Counted from the first letter of the stretch, positions 38,620 to 53,290 are shown. The stretch is 64,000 nucleotides of DNA from Tyto alba (GCF_018691265.1 NW_024881303.1:10595777-10659776); one strand, 5' to 3'. Notes: generated by a model from the letters alone, not told the origin. Translations and numbers: made by a program.

Positions 38620-41600
38620 TGTAAGGAAAGACAGGTAAAACTTTGAAAAAACAAACACACAGACATATACATAGGTTTATGCTTCTGTTGGCATTTTGTG
38701 TGTTCTTTAATAGCGTTCACATGTGGATTAGTCCTGAAAAAAAAGGCAACCGAGCCCCCTGAAGAATAGGCCTTTGTGACACTGGAGAAGTTTACTGCGC
38801 CAAAGTTATGGTAAGAATTTGTAAATTTTGGCTGCTGGAGTACTTCCTTCCCCTGCTATGTTTTTAATGTTGGAAACTTGTAAGTGTGGAATAGAGGGTG
38901 GATTTCTGTGTGTGTGTTGTTTTTTGTTGTTGGTTTTTGTTTTTTGTTTTTTGTTTTTTTTTTTAAGATGACAATGTAAACATTCATTTCACAAACTAAA
39001 CCACCCGTTCACATGACGCTGCTGGCTGTATATAAACACCCTGTTGATCTTGTTCTGCAGAAGTCTTCATTCGGCTTCCTGAGTCGTACAGAAATACTCC
39101 ACTGCTCTTTTCAGGGTTGTGCTGTGGACTTACGCTGTATCTGCTCAGATTTAGTTTAGTTTGCCAAATTAATGTCCCTGAAAGAAATGTTTTTACTTGG
39201 AAGAGGGCCCTCAAAGCTGGGATGTTTTTCTATGTGTCTTTTTCTCTATGTGTTTAAAATACTTCATTCTGCTATCTTGGGAATGGCTTTTGTTTTGCCT
39301 GTATTCCTCGGATAAAGCTGAACCTGTCGAGGAGGTGTTTAGTATTTCTTAGTTGCAGAACTGTCTTCTTACATACAGTGTTGTTTCTTCACACAGATTT
39401 TATGTTGAATGTTTTAGTTTGTGGGTAGGCAAAACAGCTTGGGATGAGAAAGCCCTGCGGAGCACAGGGGGCCGAGAGGACACAGGGTAGCTGCACTGCC
39501 AGGTGAGCCCTCCCGGTGGCCTGGGCCGTGGCGATGAGCTGTACGACATAGTTGACTTCACAGGGGTTTTCTGGTGTAACCAAGGGCAGAATTTGAGTCC
39601 AAGGCTGGACTGTCATGGTGACAAAATATTTAGAAAACATTTTCTTGCTTGAAACAAAAGCTTGGATTGTGCAACATGAAGTACCGTCCCAGTGTAATAA
39701 ATGATGTTGTGTATTTTTAAAGGGTTCTCTGTGTTCCCTGACCATCAGCTCTTGCCAGATTCAGCATGTTCAGGTAAAACGAGGCATTCTTCCTCTGGAC
39801 TGTTGCCTTTACAAGCTGGGTTAATCCTCCCCCTTTATGCAGTAGGATTGCAAAGATGTAGCAGCCAAATCTGGCCTCACATTTTGAACATAGAGGACAG
39901 CACTGTTAAAAGACAGATGCAGTGGAGCAGCTTCACTTCAGCAGTGGTGACTCGGCTGCATTAAGAACAGTTGCTTAAAACTTACATCTTGTGTTTGGCA
40001 TAGACTGATGTGATCCTGAGTGAGCTCTAGGACCAGACTTGGTGATTGCTTTTATTGGGTTAGAATGTGCTGTTCTTGCTGCAGTAGGAACCTTTTGTAC
40101 TGTAGGTGTTTCATCCTTCTATAATAACTGCTATAACTTTTTTTTAATGCCTGAGGGTTTGAGATGTCCCGGTCTTACTGATACCTACTGTCTGTCTTGA
40201 AGCCAGAGGTCTAAAGTGGCTGTGATAGATTGTTCATTGGGAATAATACAAAATGATTTTAAGATGAGCAAACCTGTGACAACTGAGTGAAGACTACTAG
40301 CTAGCCATCTATGGTTCAGTTCAGTGTACCTGCACCATTTGGAGTTAATGCATTTTTTTTCCCAGTCTAGTCTGTGTTTCCTGGGTAATATCAGTTGTAA
40401 TTTCAGAAAAAAGGCGTGATTTTACATGTGTACTGCCTTCTCTGCTTAGAGCAGCAGGTGGCTAGATTTCTTTCTGAAATAGTGACTTGTCTCGGCTCTG
40501 CAGCAACTATGGCCGGATTGTCTTCAGAGACTACATTTTTTGATCTTCAAAAAAGTTGATGTTTTCAAAGTTGCTGTAGTTGTTGGAGTATAGTGTTGTT
40601 CATGAAAATGGAAAACAAAAGCGAAACGTGGAGGGAGGGAATATACTTTTCTAAGGTTTGCATCATCTTGCATCTTTGTATGCTTGGCATGTATCTGTGT
40701 CCCATTCAGAGTGCTGCTCTGAACAGGGCAGAGCTCGTTCTCCAGGCTGCTGCTTTGTTGCTGTCTATTAGTTCCTCTGTTGCATTGAGCTGCAAAACCA
40801 GCTGCTTTTGCTTTTCATACCTATTTTTACCATCTCTAATTTGCTATTAAGATGTTAACTTCTGCCTCCAGTTAGCCTAGCGTGTCTCTATACTGTGACT
40901 ATAACGTGGGGGCAAGCAAGCACTTCTGTGCTTTCTCTTGTGCTACCCTTTCACACTTGGGAAATGGTCCCCATAAACAGCTGCAGTACTGCTTTATTAT
41001 CCTCTTTAAAAGCTCTTGCTCCTTGTGTTGCTTATAAAAGGCCTTGATGAACTTGCAGTGCATGTGTACTGAGACTGCTGTTCATTGCGATGCCCTGTAT
41101 TGGTCCCCCTTTTTTTGTGTGTCTATCTGTCTGGCTTTCTGTTTTTTTCCTCTCCTGTGACAGTAAACTCTGCAGAACAGGGACTGGCTCATTGTTTTAT
41201 TTGTTCAGCAGGTGGCTGAGCCTCAAATGTGTATCTGAAGTTGCAGTGTACTGCAGTAATACAAATCATGTTATAGAAAGATGTATCTAAAATAAGGAAA
41301 AAAAAAAAAAAGATCAGATTTACTGTGGTAAGTTTTATGCATTTTTAAGGCTTGTTTTTTGTCATCATTTTTTGTGTTAATCCTCTGACAGGTTACTGGT
41401 AGGAATGTGAAAAAATCAGTATATATCAAGTCTTCTTCCCATTTTAAGGAATCCTTTCCAAAAGAAAGCTTTCTCCTCAGCAGCTGCTGCAGGCTACTAG
41501 GAATGGGCTACTTCACAACAGCTCTTGTTGGTGTCTTAGAGAGGTTTGTTTATTCCCGTGACTAGACTGAGTGTGCTTATGGCGAAACCTCATGTTTCTG

Positions 41601-42040
41601 GAGACTTTACTCTTTTCAGGCACCATTTTAGATGTGGAATGACACACAACAGGATGTGTGGTTGTAGATACACGTTCACGCTTCAGAGGCTGTGCATACC
41701 TTTTTGACCATATACAATCCTGTGCTATTTCTCTCATCATTCATGTGGTGAAATAAAACATGGAGGAACACAGAATTCATTTCTCCTTTTTATGCCCAGT
41801 ACACACAGAGAATGTTTATTGATATTCATCTTTCTGCTGACTCTTAAAATCCTCAAACCAGTTACTGGAGGCAAGGAGATTAAAACAAGGGCACATGGCC
41901 AAGCAGACTTGAGGTTTTGTTCTTCGAATTTGATTTGAAAGTTGTAGTTTGATAAAGTTGCATTCATTCTATTTTTGCCTTTTTATTTTTATAATTCTCC
42001 TGAATTACCTACATGTACTATTAGTGTTAGGATTTCTTTT

Positions 42041-42108
42041 GTAGAGCAGACGATTAGACCAGATCACTTCTAATGGCTCCTTTCAACATAAAGTATTCTG
42101 TGATTCTT
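42041..42108 (+). repeat. CR1 LINE 3' tail, plus orientation
   Basis: The segment reads 'GATTAGACCAGATCACTTCTAATGGCTCCTTTCAACATAAAGTATTCTGTGATTCTT', a diverged version of the CR1 end (GGACTAGATGATCT, GGTCCCTTCCAACC, ATTCTATGATTCT). Only the last ~70 bases can be recognised. Confidence 0.8.
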
Positions 42109-43924
42109 GACTGGTTTGATACTGGGAATCTCATGCAAAGTCCAGCCTGATTTTGAAAGAGAATAACAACCCCATTTGTAGAGGTGTTTGGTTTTAGTGT
42201 TGATATTCCTTGTGATGGCCATCAAACAGAAAATAAATAGCAGTTCCTCTGTTGTCAACAGGACTTTTAATTTTTCAGTGTTGGCTGATCTGTTCAAATA
42301 CAGAAGTTGGGATTTTTCAAGGAAGATGTTCAAAACATGGAATAATAAACAAGCCTTTACTACTTTTTGTTAGTGTTCTGGGTCTGTGCTTTGGAACCAA
42401 AAGTTGTTTTTTGCTTTAATTACTAGAATGTCTGGTTTACTAAGATTGCTACTTAGCTATGAAGCTGCTGGGAGTTTTGCTTTTTGTTTGTTTGGTTGTT
42501 TGGCTGTTGTTGCTGTGAGACTCACTTTCAGAAAGCAGAAATGTTTCTAACCTCATCCCAGCCTTTCTCCTTCATGTTTTTGTAGTCCTGGTATAAAAGA
42601 AGGGGGAGAAATAAGGGTAGCAGGATGTGTGCTGGGGATAGCTCTTGTTTTTTTCTGGCCTTCTCCAAGCAAGGCTTCAGTTATTTTATGTTGCTGATGG
42701 AAGTTGAATAGGTGCTTTGATGGTCATCTTCAGCAACAGCTGGTTGACTGCAGCTCCTTGAGACTCTGACCATGGCAGACGAGGTGTACTTTAGATCCAC
42801 ATTGTGTTGCTGGTAGCTGAAGTTTGCAGCAACAGCCTGTTACAATAGTAGAAGCCTGGGCCATAAGGTCTAGTTTTTCAGCAGCGATTGACCAGATAGT
42901 CTGCTGATGGCAGAGGCGACCTGGAAGCTGTGCACAGCTGATCTGGTGCCCTCAGCAAGCACCAACCCGCAAATTTCTTCCTTTGTCCCAATCAGTATAG
43001 TGAGCATCCTTCATCAAGGCCTGTTCGTGATGGTTTAAGAGCGATCTGTCATCCTTTGGCCATTATGATGAGCAGCCACCTTTTGGAGTTAAACCTGATA
43101 AACCAGGTGATCGATCCATAGGATGATGGATATCTGCTGTTCGCTCTAGGGTGTAACAGTCACTTCAAACACTTGACATTAAATACTGCTTTATGAATGC
43201 CCTTCAGTTGTAGAAGCTTATTTCACAACTGGTGCTCTGGATGGCTGCAACTGGGGTCCCAAATGACAGAGAGTAAATTTTGGACCTGATATACCATTTC
43301 ACTTAGAAAAGAGAGCCTTTGAGGACAGGGTTGAAGTCTAGCTCAGTCAGAAATGGGAAACCTTGAGCAGTCTCCAGCCTCTGGAATTTGTTTTATCTGA
43401 GACAAGATTGTTGTGTGAAGTCTGAAGCCAAGGTCTCCATATGAAACTACATCAGATCTTTGTTTAGATCTGTGTCTGAAATGAGATAGCTGTAGTTCCA
43501 AAGGGATTTTTTTATTTCTTGTTGTTTTATAACCTAAAACTTCCTGAACAGGGAGGTTCTTGAAGGATGCATATCTAGTACCAGCTTCGTATTAAAACTT
43601 TCACTAACTATTTTAAAATTGTACTTATGACCTGCGATGTATTTTTTTTTTTTAATTTATTTTTCTACTTTGAAAACTTGATACATCTTCCTTCCTTTTT
43701 CCCACAATACCAGGATAGTGCTGACTATCTTGGAAATTGTTTTTGTTGTTCGGATTTGGACTTCTGAATACAAACAATGCCTGCATGTGATACCCTCTTC
43801 CATTTTTGCTTGGCTGGAAATGCTATTAATAAAAGACGTAGGCATTCCCCATTCCTTGTTGCCCAGGGGAGATAGGTAGGTCAGTCAAACTGAAGGCAGA
43901 GCATCTAGAAGCTGAAGAGGTGGC

Positions 43925-44165
43925 TGGTGTTTTAGAGTACCGTCCTGGATCTGAGAATTGAAGCTGGTCCTCCCCTGTTCTGCCACAAACTTCCTCCTAT
44001 ATGATCATCTCAGATAAGGTTATTTTTATCTCTCTGTGCCCCAGTTCCCTATCTGTAAAATGGTGATAACAGCACTTCCCTACTTCACAGGGATGTTGTG
44101 AGGACAAATGCAGCTCAGGCTGTGGGGCTTTTGGATATTGTGGTAACTGGGAGCACAGATGGAAG
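43925..44165 (+). repeat. MIR-type SINE, nearly full length
   Basis: The order matches MIR. A head like 'TAGAGTACCGTCCTGGATCTGAGAATTGAAG' and 'TCTGCCACAAACTTCC' comes first, then 'ATCTCTCTGTGCCCCAGTTCCCTATCTGTAAAATGGTGATAA', then 'CTACTTCACAGGGATGTTGTGAGGACAAATG'. The family pattern is CTCTGTGCCTCAGTTTCCTCATCTGTAAAATGGG followed by ACCTCATAGGGTTGTTGTGAGGATTAAATG. This is the clearest SINE in the window and lies in sense orientation in AKT1 intron 2. Confidence 0.88.
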
Positions 44166-47100
44166 AAGGGAAATGTTCCGCATAAAAGCTTTCTGTTCTT
44201 TAAGCCCGATGGTAGGTTACAGCACTGATGTGAGTGTGGCTTCCTCTGCAGTCATGGCTTGACTGGTGCCATGTCTTTTCTCTGAATGTTACCTTGTTCA
44301 CTACTGTGTGCATACCAGCAAAGCACTTAACATCCTTGCTAAATGCTACTGTTTGCATCCTGGACTGCAGGCTCTGAGAGCCCAAGAGCAGGAGTGAGAC
44401 TTGCTACTCCTGCGTTTGCCAGCGTGGACTGCTCACAGTGACTAAATGGAATACTTGCTTCTGGCAACAGGCACCCAGTACATTTCCGAGACACACTCAG
44501 ACCCTGGAAGGAGTTAAAAATACGTATGAATGGATTTTCACTTGCGAAATTCAAACTACTGTAGCAGTTACTCTGAACAAGCCATGGACTGCAGTTTGAC
44601 CAGAAGAAAGATATTGTCCTTGACATAACTGGTTAAATTTCACAGAAACCACATCCTTTGTGTTGCCACTGACAACATAACATTCCTTAACATTTGATTT
44701 CAAGCCATGCTTTATTACCCAGCTGTACATGCAAACATACTTTCTTAGAGAGATTTTCTGTCCAAAGACACCACAGAAGAGTGCAAACCTCTTTCCATTT
44801 TAACGTGGGCTTCTGTCCTGGTTCGGAGTGCTTGTTTATATATAGTACAAGCAGGTAAGAGACAGGAAACCTATCTGCTTAACATTTACATGGTCACATG
44901 TCCAAAGGAAAGGCTGTGGTGAGTTGAACATTTATTCAATCAAATCTTGCTCATGTAAATTGAAGTATGCTTCGGGGAGCTTTTTGGGCCAGGAGGAAGA
45001 ATTGTACTTTGTTTATTGCTTGCTCCTTGAAACATGTGGCTCCTGCCATCTTTCTTGTTCACCTGCTTTGATGAATTCTATATTTAGTTGTCTCTGCCCA
45101 TCCACTTGAAGAGGACAAAAATATCTTTAGTGTAATCCATCCTCTCCGTCTTTTCCTCTCCACCCCTTCCCTCCCCTTTCCTGCTGCTGGGTTTAGGGCA
45201 TTCAGTTGTTTGGAAAGTGGTGGATTTCTTTGTTTGTTTTGCTTTGCTTCCTTACAAGTAGCGTTGGGGGGGGGCAGGAGAAAACATTTATAACCTGCAA
45301 TAAAATTGTTGTGAAGAGTGTGCAAACTGTCAGAAACACTTCCTCCTCTCTTATAACATTTGCCGAGGGGTCAGAGTGTGTGCAGAGTGCGTGGACGGAG
45401 GTGGAGCAGAGAGATTGGGAAATGACTTGCATGTGGCATACATCTGTCTGACAAAAAGCCAACTGTGCCAGGGGATAAATGGACAAACAAATAGTGTTTC
45501 AGTTCTGAACTCAGAGGTTGAACCTAAAGTTTGCGCAGGAGCAGCTCTTCAGATAAGTTTCTGATGGACCTTGACTCCTGTTGTGCAAATAAGTAGTAGC
45601 TAGCACGGAGGAGACTGTCCTCTAAATCCCTGCTCAGGAGAAGATCTACGAATAGGCTGTGCCTTCCACAGCTTCTCCTGTGTCCCACGATGGGCATATG
45701 TATATATTGTCATGACATCTGACACAAATCAACGCTGGCCAAAACCCCCAGAAGTATATAAGTGCCTAACCCCTTGACTTTAGCGTGAATTAAGCACGAA
45801 ATTAGTTAAGCACTTTTGTTAATCTAGCTGTGGATGTTGACTGTTTTTATCTGCAAATTGGCTAAAGAATATCCACTGAATTTACCAAAATGTTTGCTGT
45901 GTATGTTATCTGACATATTATTGTCTTTCACTATTAAGCTGATAGGGATTTGAGGGAAATTGTATTGTTTTGGTGAAATTGCTTTGAGATACAGCCTGCC
46001 AAGTTCTTGTATCTTGAGCTGAGTGTTGGGTATGTTGTTGTTCCTGACAGACACAATGTCTGGAGATGTAGGGGGGAGTGTGTTTTCCCACAAAAAAAAT
46101 GTTGTTTCTTCTAACTTCGGCGATTTTTAGGTTGTGTTAAAGGTGGTGATAAGGAGCAGAAAGATTGAAGGAAACCCCTTAATTGATGCCTATCAGAATT
46201 CAAGTTGTTTTTTGATTAAATTTTCCATTCAGTATCTGCTTTTCAAAAGAAAGTGAGAATTTTTTTTTTTTTTTGCTTATTTTTGCATTCATAGAATTAC
46301 TGCAGGACAGGAGGAAGAGAGAATTACTTTTGAAGACTGGTCGCAATTTTAAAGATTAAAATTCTCGTTTTTTTCTCCTCTTTTACCTGTGTAGCAATAA
46401 AAGCCCGAGCCCCATGGCAGCGTCAGGGTGACAATGCTGCCCCATTCTGACTTGCAGCACCCTGGGTGACACAGGTGTGAAGGACAATTGGAGGACACCA
46501 CATCATGTAGAGACTTCTGCAACATGAAGCGTGTTGGGCGGTGCAGTGGAACCGCTAACCAAGCCTGGCTTTCACTTAGGAGCTTAAATCCTGGTTTGAA
46601 TTTGTAACAGGACTCGCTACCGGAGCCTGCCTTGCCACCTCATCCCTGTGGGGTGGCACCCCATTGCCTTGGCCCCCATGCGCCATCCTGCCTTCAAAGC
46701 AAAGGGCGCTTTAGTTTTTAGGAATGTTAATTCCTTACTTTGCAAGCACAAATACACACCCTGGGTGTTGGAAAAGGAGCGGGCCCCAAATCGAGAGTGC
46801 ACTTCTTATGCTTCCAGGCACAGTGTAATCCTGTTAGTAGTCTGGGTTGCAGCGATGGTACCGGGCAGGCCAGGCTGCCTTGCAGGCATCTGCTTCTCTG
46901 CCTACTGGGTGAAGTCAGTATCCTCAAAACTGTAACGATGGATTACGCTTGTCACGGTTTACAGAATTTTGTCTTGTGTGTTTAATAAAAGAAAACAAAT
47001 TCTAATGCTTATTATTTCTGAAGTCCAATACATCTGAACTAAAGCTCAGTGTATGCAAGACAAACTATGCTTTAATTTTACAATTGTCTGATGGGACTTT

Positions 47101-48840
47101 GCGATTTATTTGTTGTTACTTCCTTAATGATGTTGCAGTCAGAGGCACTGTTTTGCTAAATGTTGTGTAAAAAGTAAATTGTAGCACAGCAGATGTTGGT
47201 ATTTGGATGGATGTCGGTGCAATGGGGGGACAGCAACAGTCATCTCTGTCAGCTGTCTTCAGGCTCGGCAGGCCTGCTGCGTGGTTACTTTGGTGTGTAA
47301 AAACAGCTCGTTTTGCAACTGGGAAGTTTGGCATTACGTTTGGCACCGAGCCATGTAACTGGGTTAACACAAGTGTTTATCCAGCGATTTTCTCAAAATT
47401 AGTAACTTGGAGAAAATGTTTATTAAACTTCAGTACAAAGGAAGGGGGAAATACGGCTGGATCTCTTGTTTTTAAAAGGCATTGATGTTTGTGATGCTAA
47501 ACCTCATTTTTAAAATTCCTTTTATTTCCCCCACCCCTGTTTGTCTTTTGCTGTTTCATCATCAACCTTTTTGCAGCTTACTGTTTATAGTTTCCCTTTT
47601 AAAGCTTAAAACAGGGAAGCGTACCTGATGAAATGCAAAGTATATAGAGTGCCATAACTACCCTTCTCTCCATCCTGTGTGCTGTCATGAATCACGTGCA
47701 AAGAATTGAGGACTGCAAGGGAAGCTATTTAATTACCCCCTCCCTGTTTGGTAGAAATTCCAATTGCAGCATGGAACAAGAGCCTGGTTTGCAGAGCAGT
47801 TGATTTTTGTGTAATAAATTACTGTAAACTTTATGTCTGGGTTAGGTACAAGAATCTGTGCAGGTCACCAAGAATTTTTCATAGAACTTCTGTCAATAGT
47901 GGATATATTTCTTTATGGAAATAGCAATTTGGACTGCATTTTTAGTAAGGAGGCACAGAAGAAAACAGTAGTTTTTCAAAGCAGCAGCACTTTCAATCAG
48001 ATTTTATACCTGAAATTGGGTACCTGTTGATTTAAGGTTTATTGGGAAATTTTATCATGATGGAGACATTTGGTTTGGATTATTTTTTCTAATCCATCTT
48101 AATCTTGTACTGCGCCTGTGCTTAAATAGCTAAATGTCTTCATTACTTAAAAAGGCTTCTGTTTCTTTTGGAAAGGGGAGATGATTAAACTAGGAACTGT
48201 TGATTCTCTTGTGAGGGGCAGAAAAGTATGTAAAAAAACATACTCTCAAGCCAGTGATGGTGACCCAATAGTGGACTTGTGCTTAGTTAATTTTGTAGTT
48301 GAACTGCAATTTTATCACCAAATGTATTATCAGGACAGTAATTTTCCTGTGGGTCCTTTGTTGTGTCTCTTTTTTTTAAAAAAAAGGAGAGGGTGTTACC
48401 TGTACTTTCCAATTTCTGTACCCAGGCATGGTGGTGTTTAGAAAACTGTAATTTGCAACAAGGTCTGCCCACTACAAAGATTCATTTAGTGTGCTGTGGA
48501 TAAATGAAAATTGCAGATTAGCCACTGTGAGTGTGCAGTGATGGCTTTTTGGAAACTTTTTTCTTTTCTGTTAGCTTGATACTAAAAGTGTAATCCTGAT
48601 GTTAAAGTGGTTTTCTCACAACGTGAAGGGGGAGGGGGAAATAAATGCATGAAAGCATTAATTTGGAAATAACCTAAACTTTATAGCTTCCCCAAACCAG
48701 AGGGTGAGCTGAGTTTCATGGCCAGCCTGACTTTTGGAAGATTTCACTGTGAGCATTGGCTCTGCCTGTGAAGGAGCAGGGTCAGTGCAGCGATGTCGTG
48801 TGCTCGTGGCCAGCATCTGCATTAGCTCCGTTTAACATAC

Positions 48841-48869
48841 GTGTGTGTGTGTGTGTGTGTGTATATATT
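48841..48869. repeat. (GT)11 microsatellite with TA extension
   Basis: Eleven GT units (48841-48862) followed by ATATAT. It is probably polymorphic. Confidence 0.92.
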
Positions 48870-48917
48870 TAAAGGATGTAGCTTCGCTATTTAAACTTGC
48901 TCAGATCTGCCCATGAT

Positions 48918-49481
48918 TCAAGACCAGGGTTCTGAATGGGGAGCGATGCTGTCCCCATGGGCTGGGCACAGCCTGCCCTTCCAGCTGCTCTCATTGCTGC
49001 TGGGATGCGACCAAGACCAGCCCTGGCGATGGCCACGGCACAACCGGTGTGGCCTGGGGTGAGGGTCAGGCTGCCACCTCTCCCTGCCCTGCCTGTGCTC
49101 GCAGCAGCTCAGTGCCTTCCCCCTGTGCCCAGAGGAGACCCAGAGACCCAAACGACCGGCGACACCCCAGCTCGGCCCTTTGTCAGCATCCTCCTCTCTG
49201 ATGCAGCAGACTCCAGGCAGAATTGTGGTAGCCACATCCTGGCTCGTGTCTACTACACCCTTCCCCCTGCACAAGGGGCCTCTGTCCTCCCCCTTTCTCC
49301 TCCTGCTCCCCTCCTGCCTTGCTGGCAGCAGCAGCGGGGTTTTCAGGGTGGCCTGGCTTGGTTTGACCCCTGGGGCGGCAGAGGAGCCCCTCGCAGCTGC
49401 TGCCTGAGCTGACAGCATCAGATTAGGGACCAGTGGAAGAAAATGCTGTAACCAGAGCGTGTGCTGAGCACTGAACGACAA
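48918..49481. other. GC-rich block open on both strands, unexplained
   Basis: A GC-rich island in AT-rich intron 2 leaves 187 codons open on the minus strand (48918-49481) and 158 on the plus strand (48936-49412). Neither translation shows a domain or motif I recognise; both look like low-complexity translations of GC-rich DNA. CpG is only moderately frequent. It could be a regulatory element, an unrecognised repeat, or simply a GC-rich patch. Confidence 0.4.
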
Positions 49482-49620
49482 AGCAGGGTTTGCATGCCGG
49501 GTTTTCTATACATGTGCATGTACCTTCCTTTGCAGAAGTCCCTGAGGCACAAGCATGGCCCCAGGTGCCCTTCTTCAGGAACATTACCTCAGGTGACCTG
49601 TACGGGTTTTTTTCCTCTCT

Positions 49621-49623
<3 letters not shown>

Positions 49624-49653
<30 letters not shown>
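49624..49653. repeat. Poly-T tract (30 bases)
   Basis: Uninterrupted T run in intron 2. Confidence 0.9.
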
Positions 49654-49660
<7 letters not shown>

Positions 49661-52600
49661 TAGTTTATAAACAAGACAAAGCAAAAAAAACCCTCATATG
49701 AGTTTAAAGCTTTATTTATGGCTTCCTGGTGTTTTCAAGTTTAAAGTGTGTGAATGTAACTCTCCTGGACAGCTGCTGTAGTTGTTGCAAGTTCTCCTAC
49801 AAACCTGAAAGGTAGCTAGGCAGGGTATGAATTTTGGTGTTTGTTTTGCTTCTGTTCTTTAGGGACATGCTAGTAAGAGTGGGAAGATGTACTACAGAGA
49901 GTGGACTGTGCTCAGTTATGGGACAGGGTTTTTAGGATTCAGGTAGTAGAGGGGATGTGCGTGGTGAGGAGCAATTGTGTGGTATGCTGTGCTTGGAAAA
50001 TCAGGTGTGGAGGAAAAGTGCAGCCGATGCAGCAGTCCCTGACCTCTGCAGATCCGATGGGGCAAGTGCCAGGTTCAGTGACCATGGAAATTAGTGTCAG
50101 TTTAGGGCTGGCTGGGGGTAGAGAGTGATATTTGGTTTTCCCCTGGTAATAGGAGCAGTTTTAAAAGAGGAGATTGGAATTTTTGCCATGTCTTCCCAAA
50201 ACAACAGTATAGGGCACTGCATGCTGGAAAACGTAATTCAAGCTCCCACCTTCCTATGCCCGTCTGCTTTTTGCTTCTGTGTGGTATATACCTTTCATTT
50301 TTGATGCTTTTAAAAAAAATGAAAAGTGGCTTTAACATACCAAGATGCTGTTAGCACATGAAAATTAATTCATGATAAAAATGTCAAGGTAGGTCGGTCT
50401 TTATTTCATTCCTCCTGGTTTAAGAAACAGATTTTCATGGGACTGACTGGAAAGCATCTCTCCTGGAGCTTGGAGCTGTTAGTGAGAGGTATGATGAGCT
50501 CACTGTAATAGATGATTTTGGGGCTCAAAAAATAATAGTTACGATATGTATGTGGTTTTAGTAGTACATACATATATTTCAATATTACAGGGCTAAATTG
50601 TGGTACCATTGAAATTCAGCAGGAATTTTGCTGTTTGACTATACTGAGACTTGATATTTTTAGTGTATATTGTAAAAATAAATGAGTTTTAATAGTGTTT
50701 AAGGTGACAGAGCATGTCTAGCTGAGCCTGTGACCCTGCTGAGGTAGCAGTGTGGATTGTGATCTGCTTTGTGGTGATGACACACCTCACTCCAAGGCAC
50801 AAAAATCCTTGGCAGAGCTTCTTACACTTGTGTTACTCAGCTAAGCTTAGCACTAGCGCTACAGTGGCTGTTTGCTCTCATGTTACACAGTGGTGAAGTT
50901 GCTTTAATAAATTTTCAGTATGCAATTAAGTTACTTTGCAGAATTCCTCTGAACTGAGGCAGGCATTCCTGTTATCTGGAGGAGACTTTCATTGCTGAGT
51001 TTGGGGTAGTGACTCAGTAAAAGTTATCTGTGTAATACTAAATTTGGAGGCGTAACCAGGAGGTTGCCATGATAACAAATATTAGAACTTGCTTTCTGGG
51101 AAGTGCTTGTAATTTTTCCATTGATAGCCATTAAATGGCTCAAGATAAACGAAACGTTTTGTTAGCATTAGCATGGTCTCTGTGTGCTCCTCCAGGGTTT
51201 TGCAGACTTGCTAGTGACGAAATGAAGAAGGGAAATCCAAAGTAGCCCCAGCCATGTAAACAGCACACCCATTTTTTTAATGTTGCTTCTTATTTTTACC
51301 ATTGAAATATTTGCTTAACTTGGCTTTTATGCATCTTTCTATGAAATATTTACCCAGTGAGTGTTTATATAAACATGTTTAAAATTCAGCATTGATTTTT
51401 TTTCTTGGCACTTTAAAGAAATTTCCTGATGCACAGCATGATCACAATTACTGGTAGAGCTTTTATTGTAAGTGGCCTAAAACAGCGCTGTGTATTTGTG
51501 TTGAAAATTAATACTCAAACCCAGAAGCTAAAGGATAACAATATGATGTGTTAATTTCTTACCCTCCGTAAACTGCTTATTTATAAAAGTCCATGTTCCG
51601 CAGCTTAGTTTTTAAAAATAAAGCTTTTTTCTCAGTTTTGAACCACCTCTGAGGTTGGTCCATATCATCTGTTTTAGAAAAGCTGCTGTTTCCATAAATC
51701 TCCCCTAATGTCCCTTAGCCTTTTTTTCACCATTTCTTTACAATTCCCTGAGGTTTTGATTCGCTTTGTGAATGGCACAATGATCTACTAATGGGAGCCT
51801 AGAAGAACAAGCCAGGGACTCATGAGTCTTCGCTGCAGACGTTTTCTGTGTGGCTGTGTCCTGCTTTTTCTCTCCTTTCTCTTGGTTTCCTGTGTTCATC
51901 CACCCCTCAGGTTACCAGCTCACCTCTCAGATTCACCAATTTTGGGATTTTAATGGGGAGCCTCTGCTGAGCACTCTTCAGGTTTAATGTTCACAAAGAA
52001 AATAAGTGCATCGTAAAAATCACTCACACCTGAGTCTTTGGCTCTCCTAGTCTTTTTTTTAATAGGGGGGGTGGAGGAAGGGACCTAAAATCAATTTTTA
52101 ATCAATTAATGATGCTTTTCCTGAACATCTTCTGCATGTAGGCAGCCCTATGAATACAAGCTGAAACTGTGTTTCCAGACTTACTTTGTTTAATCTCTCC
52201 AAGAGCTTTGCTTTGCTTTGTCCCTTCTTACACTATCTATTGGTCTCTGGATTTGCTGAAGAACAAAACTGGATATGTCATATTCAAATAAGGCATGTGT
52301 TCAGGTAAGCGCAAGAGTCACGGCTAAGGATGCCTATGCTAAGAGGTAAAATAATTAAATGAGCTTTTAGATGATGTCTAGAAAAGCCCTTCCTTGTTCA
52401 AATACACCAGGGTGTGGCATGTTTGGTGTTTCTGGTGTGTTTTTTTTCTTTGTGTTTTTAGTAGAGATCATAAAATCTTTGGAAGATTAAGTCACACCCT
52501 TTATATAAATACATGCGGTGTATTTAAGAGCCTGATTTGCAGAAATACTGATTGTTCTAACTTCAGATTGAGCTCGAGGAATAGTTGTAGGTACTTCCCT

Positions 52601-53266
52601 CCTCTAAAGGAAGATATTTAAAAAGTTGGAGAGGCTTTTTAGTGTAAGTGCCTTGTTAGCTGCTTGTGCTATTTTCCATTACAGTGTCAAGGTAAAAAAT
52701 ACTTGGGGAGAAGTAATTGTTCCAATCATGTGTAATTCAATTCAGTGAATCTCACACCTCTTCTGTCACTTTTATTTATTTATAAAAATGAGAAAGAGTT
52801 GGGCACCTGTCAGAAATACGTGATGACACTTTTTGTTACAGGAACGTTTTATTTTGTTAAAATGCTGTAGCTGCTTTGCGAACATGTTACAGAAAAGATT
52901 TCTCTAATTGTGTTGGACACCTCATGGTAGTTTTAAGTCCTTTTGCTCCCACCGTGAGGTAGTGGAGATGCAATTCACTCTGAAATTGTTTCCAGTGTAG
53001 TTTAAGAAATCGCTTTATACTTTCCTGTAATTTATGTAGCTATCCTTAAAACTGCTGTTTTTAATGAAACTTCATTTACATCTTCTCCCACTGGAGACAG
53101 CTGTAGGTTAGGACTAGCCTGACTAAGCTGTGCCAAAGGTAGGAGTAAGGAGTTTTTTACATGCTGATTAATTCTCTTTTGCTCCTTTGGGAATATCTGG
53201 TATTGCTTAAATTGATTGCTGTAAGCAATATGGCAACATTTTTGACCTTCTAAACTGAAATTCAGC

Positions 53267-53290
53267 AAAAAAAAAAAAAAAAAAAAAAAA
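53267..53290. repeat. Poly-A tract (24 bases)
   Basis: One of only three A runs of 15 or more on the + strand in the transcribed part; most such tracts are T. Confidence 0.9.
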
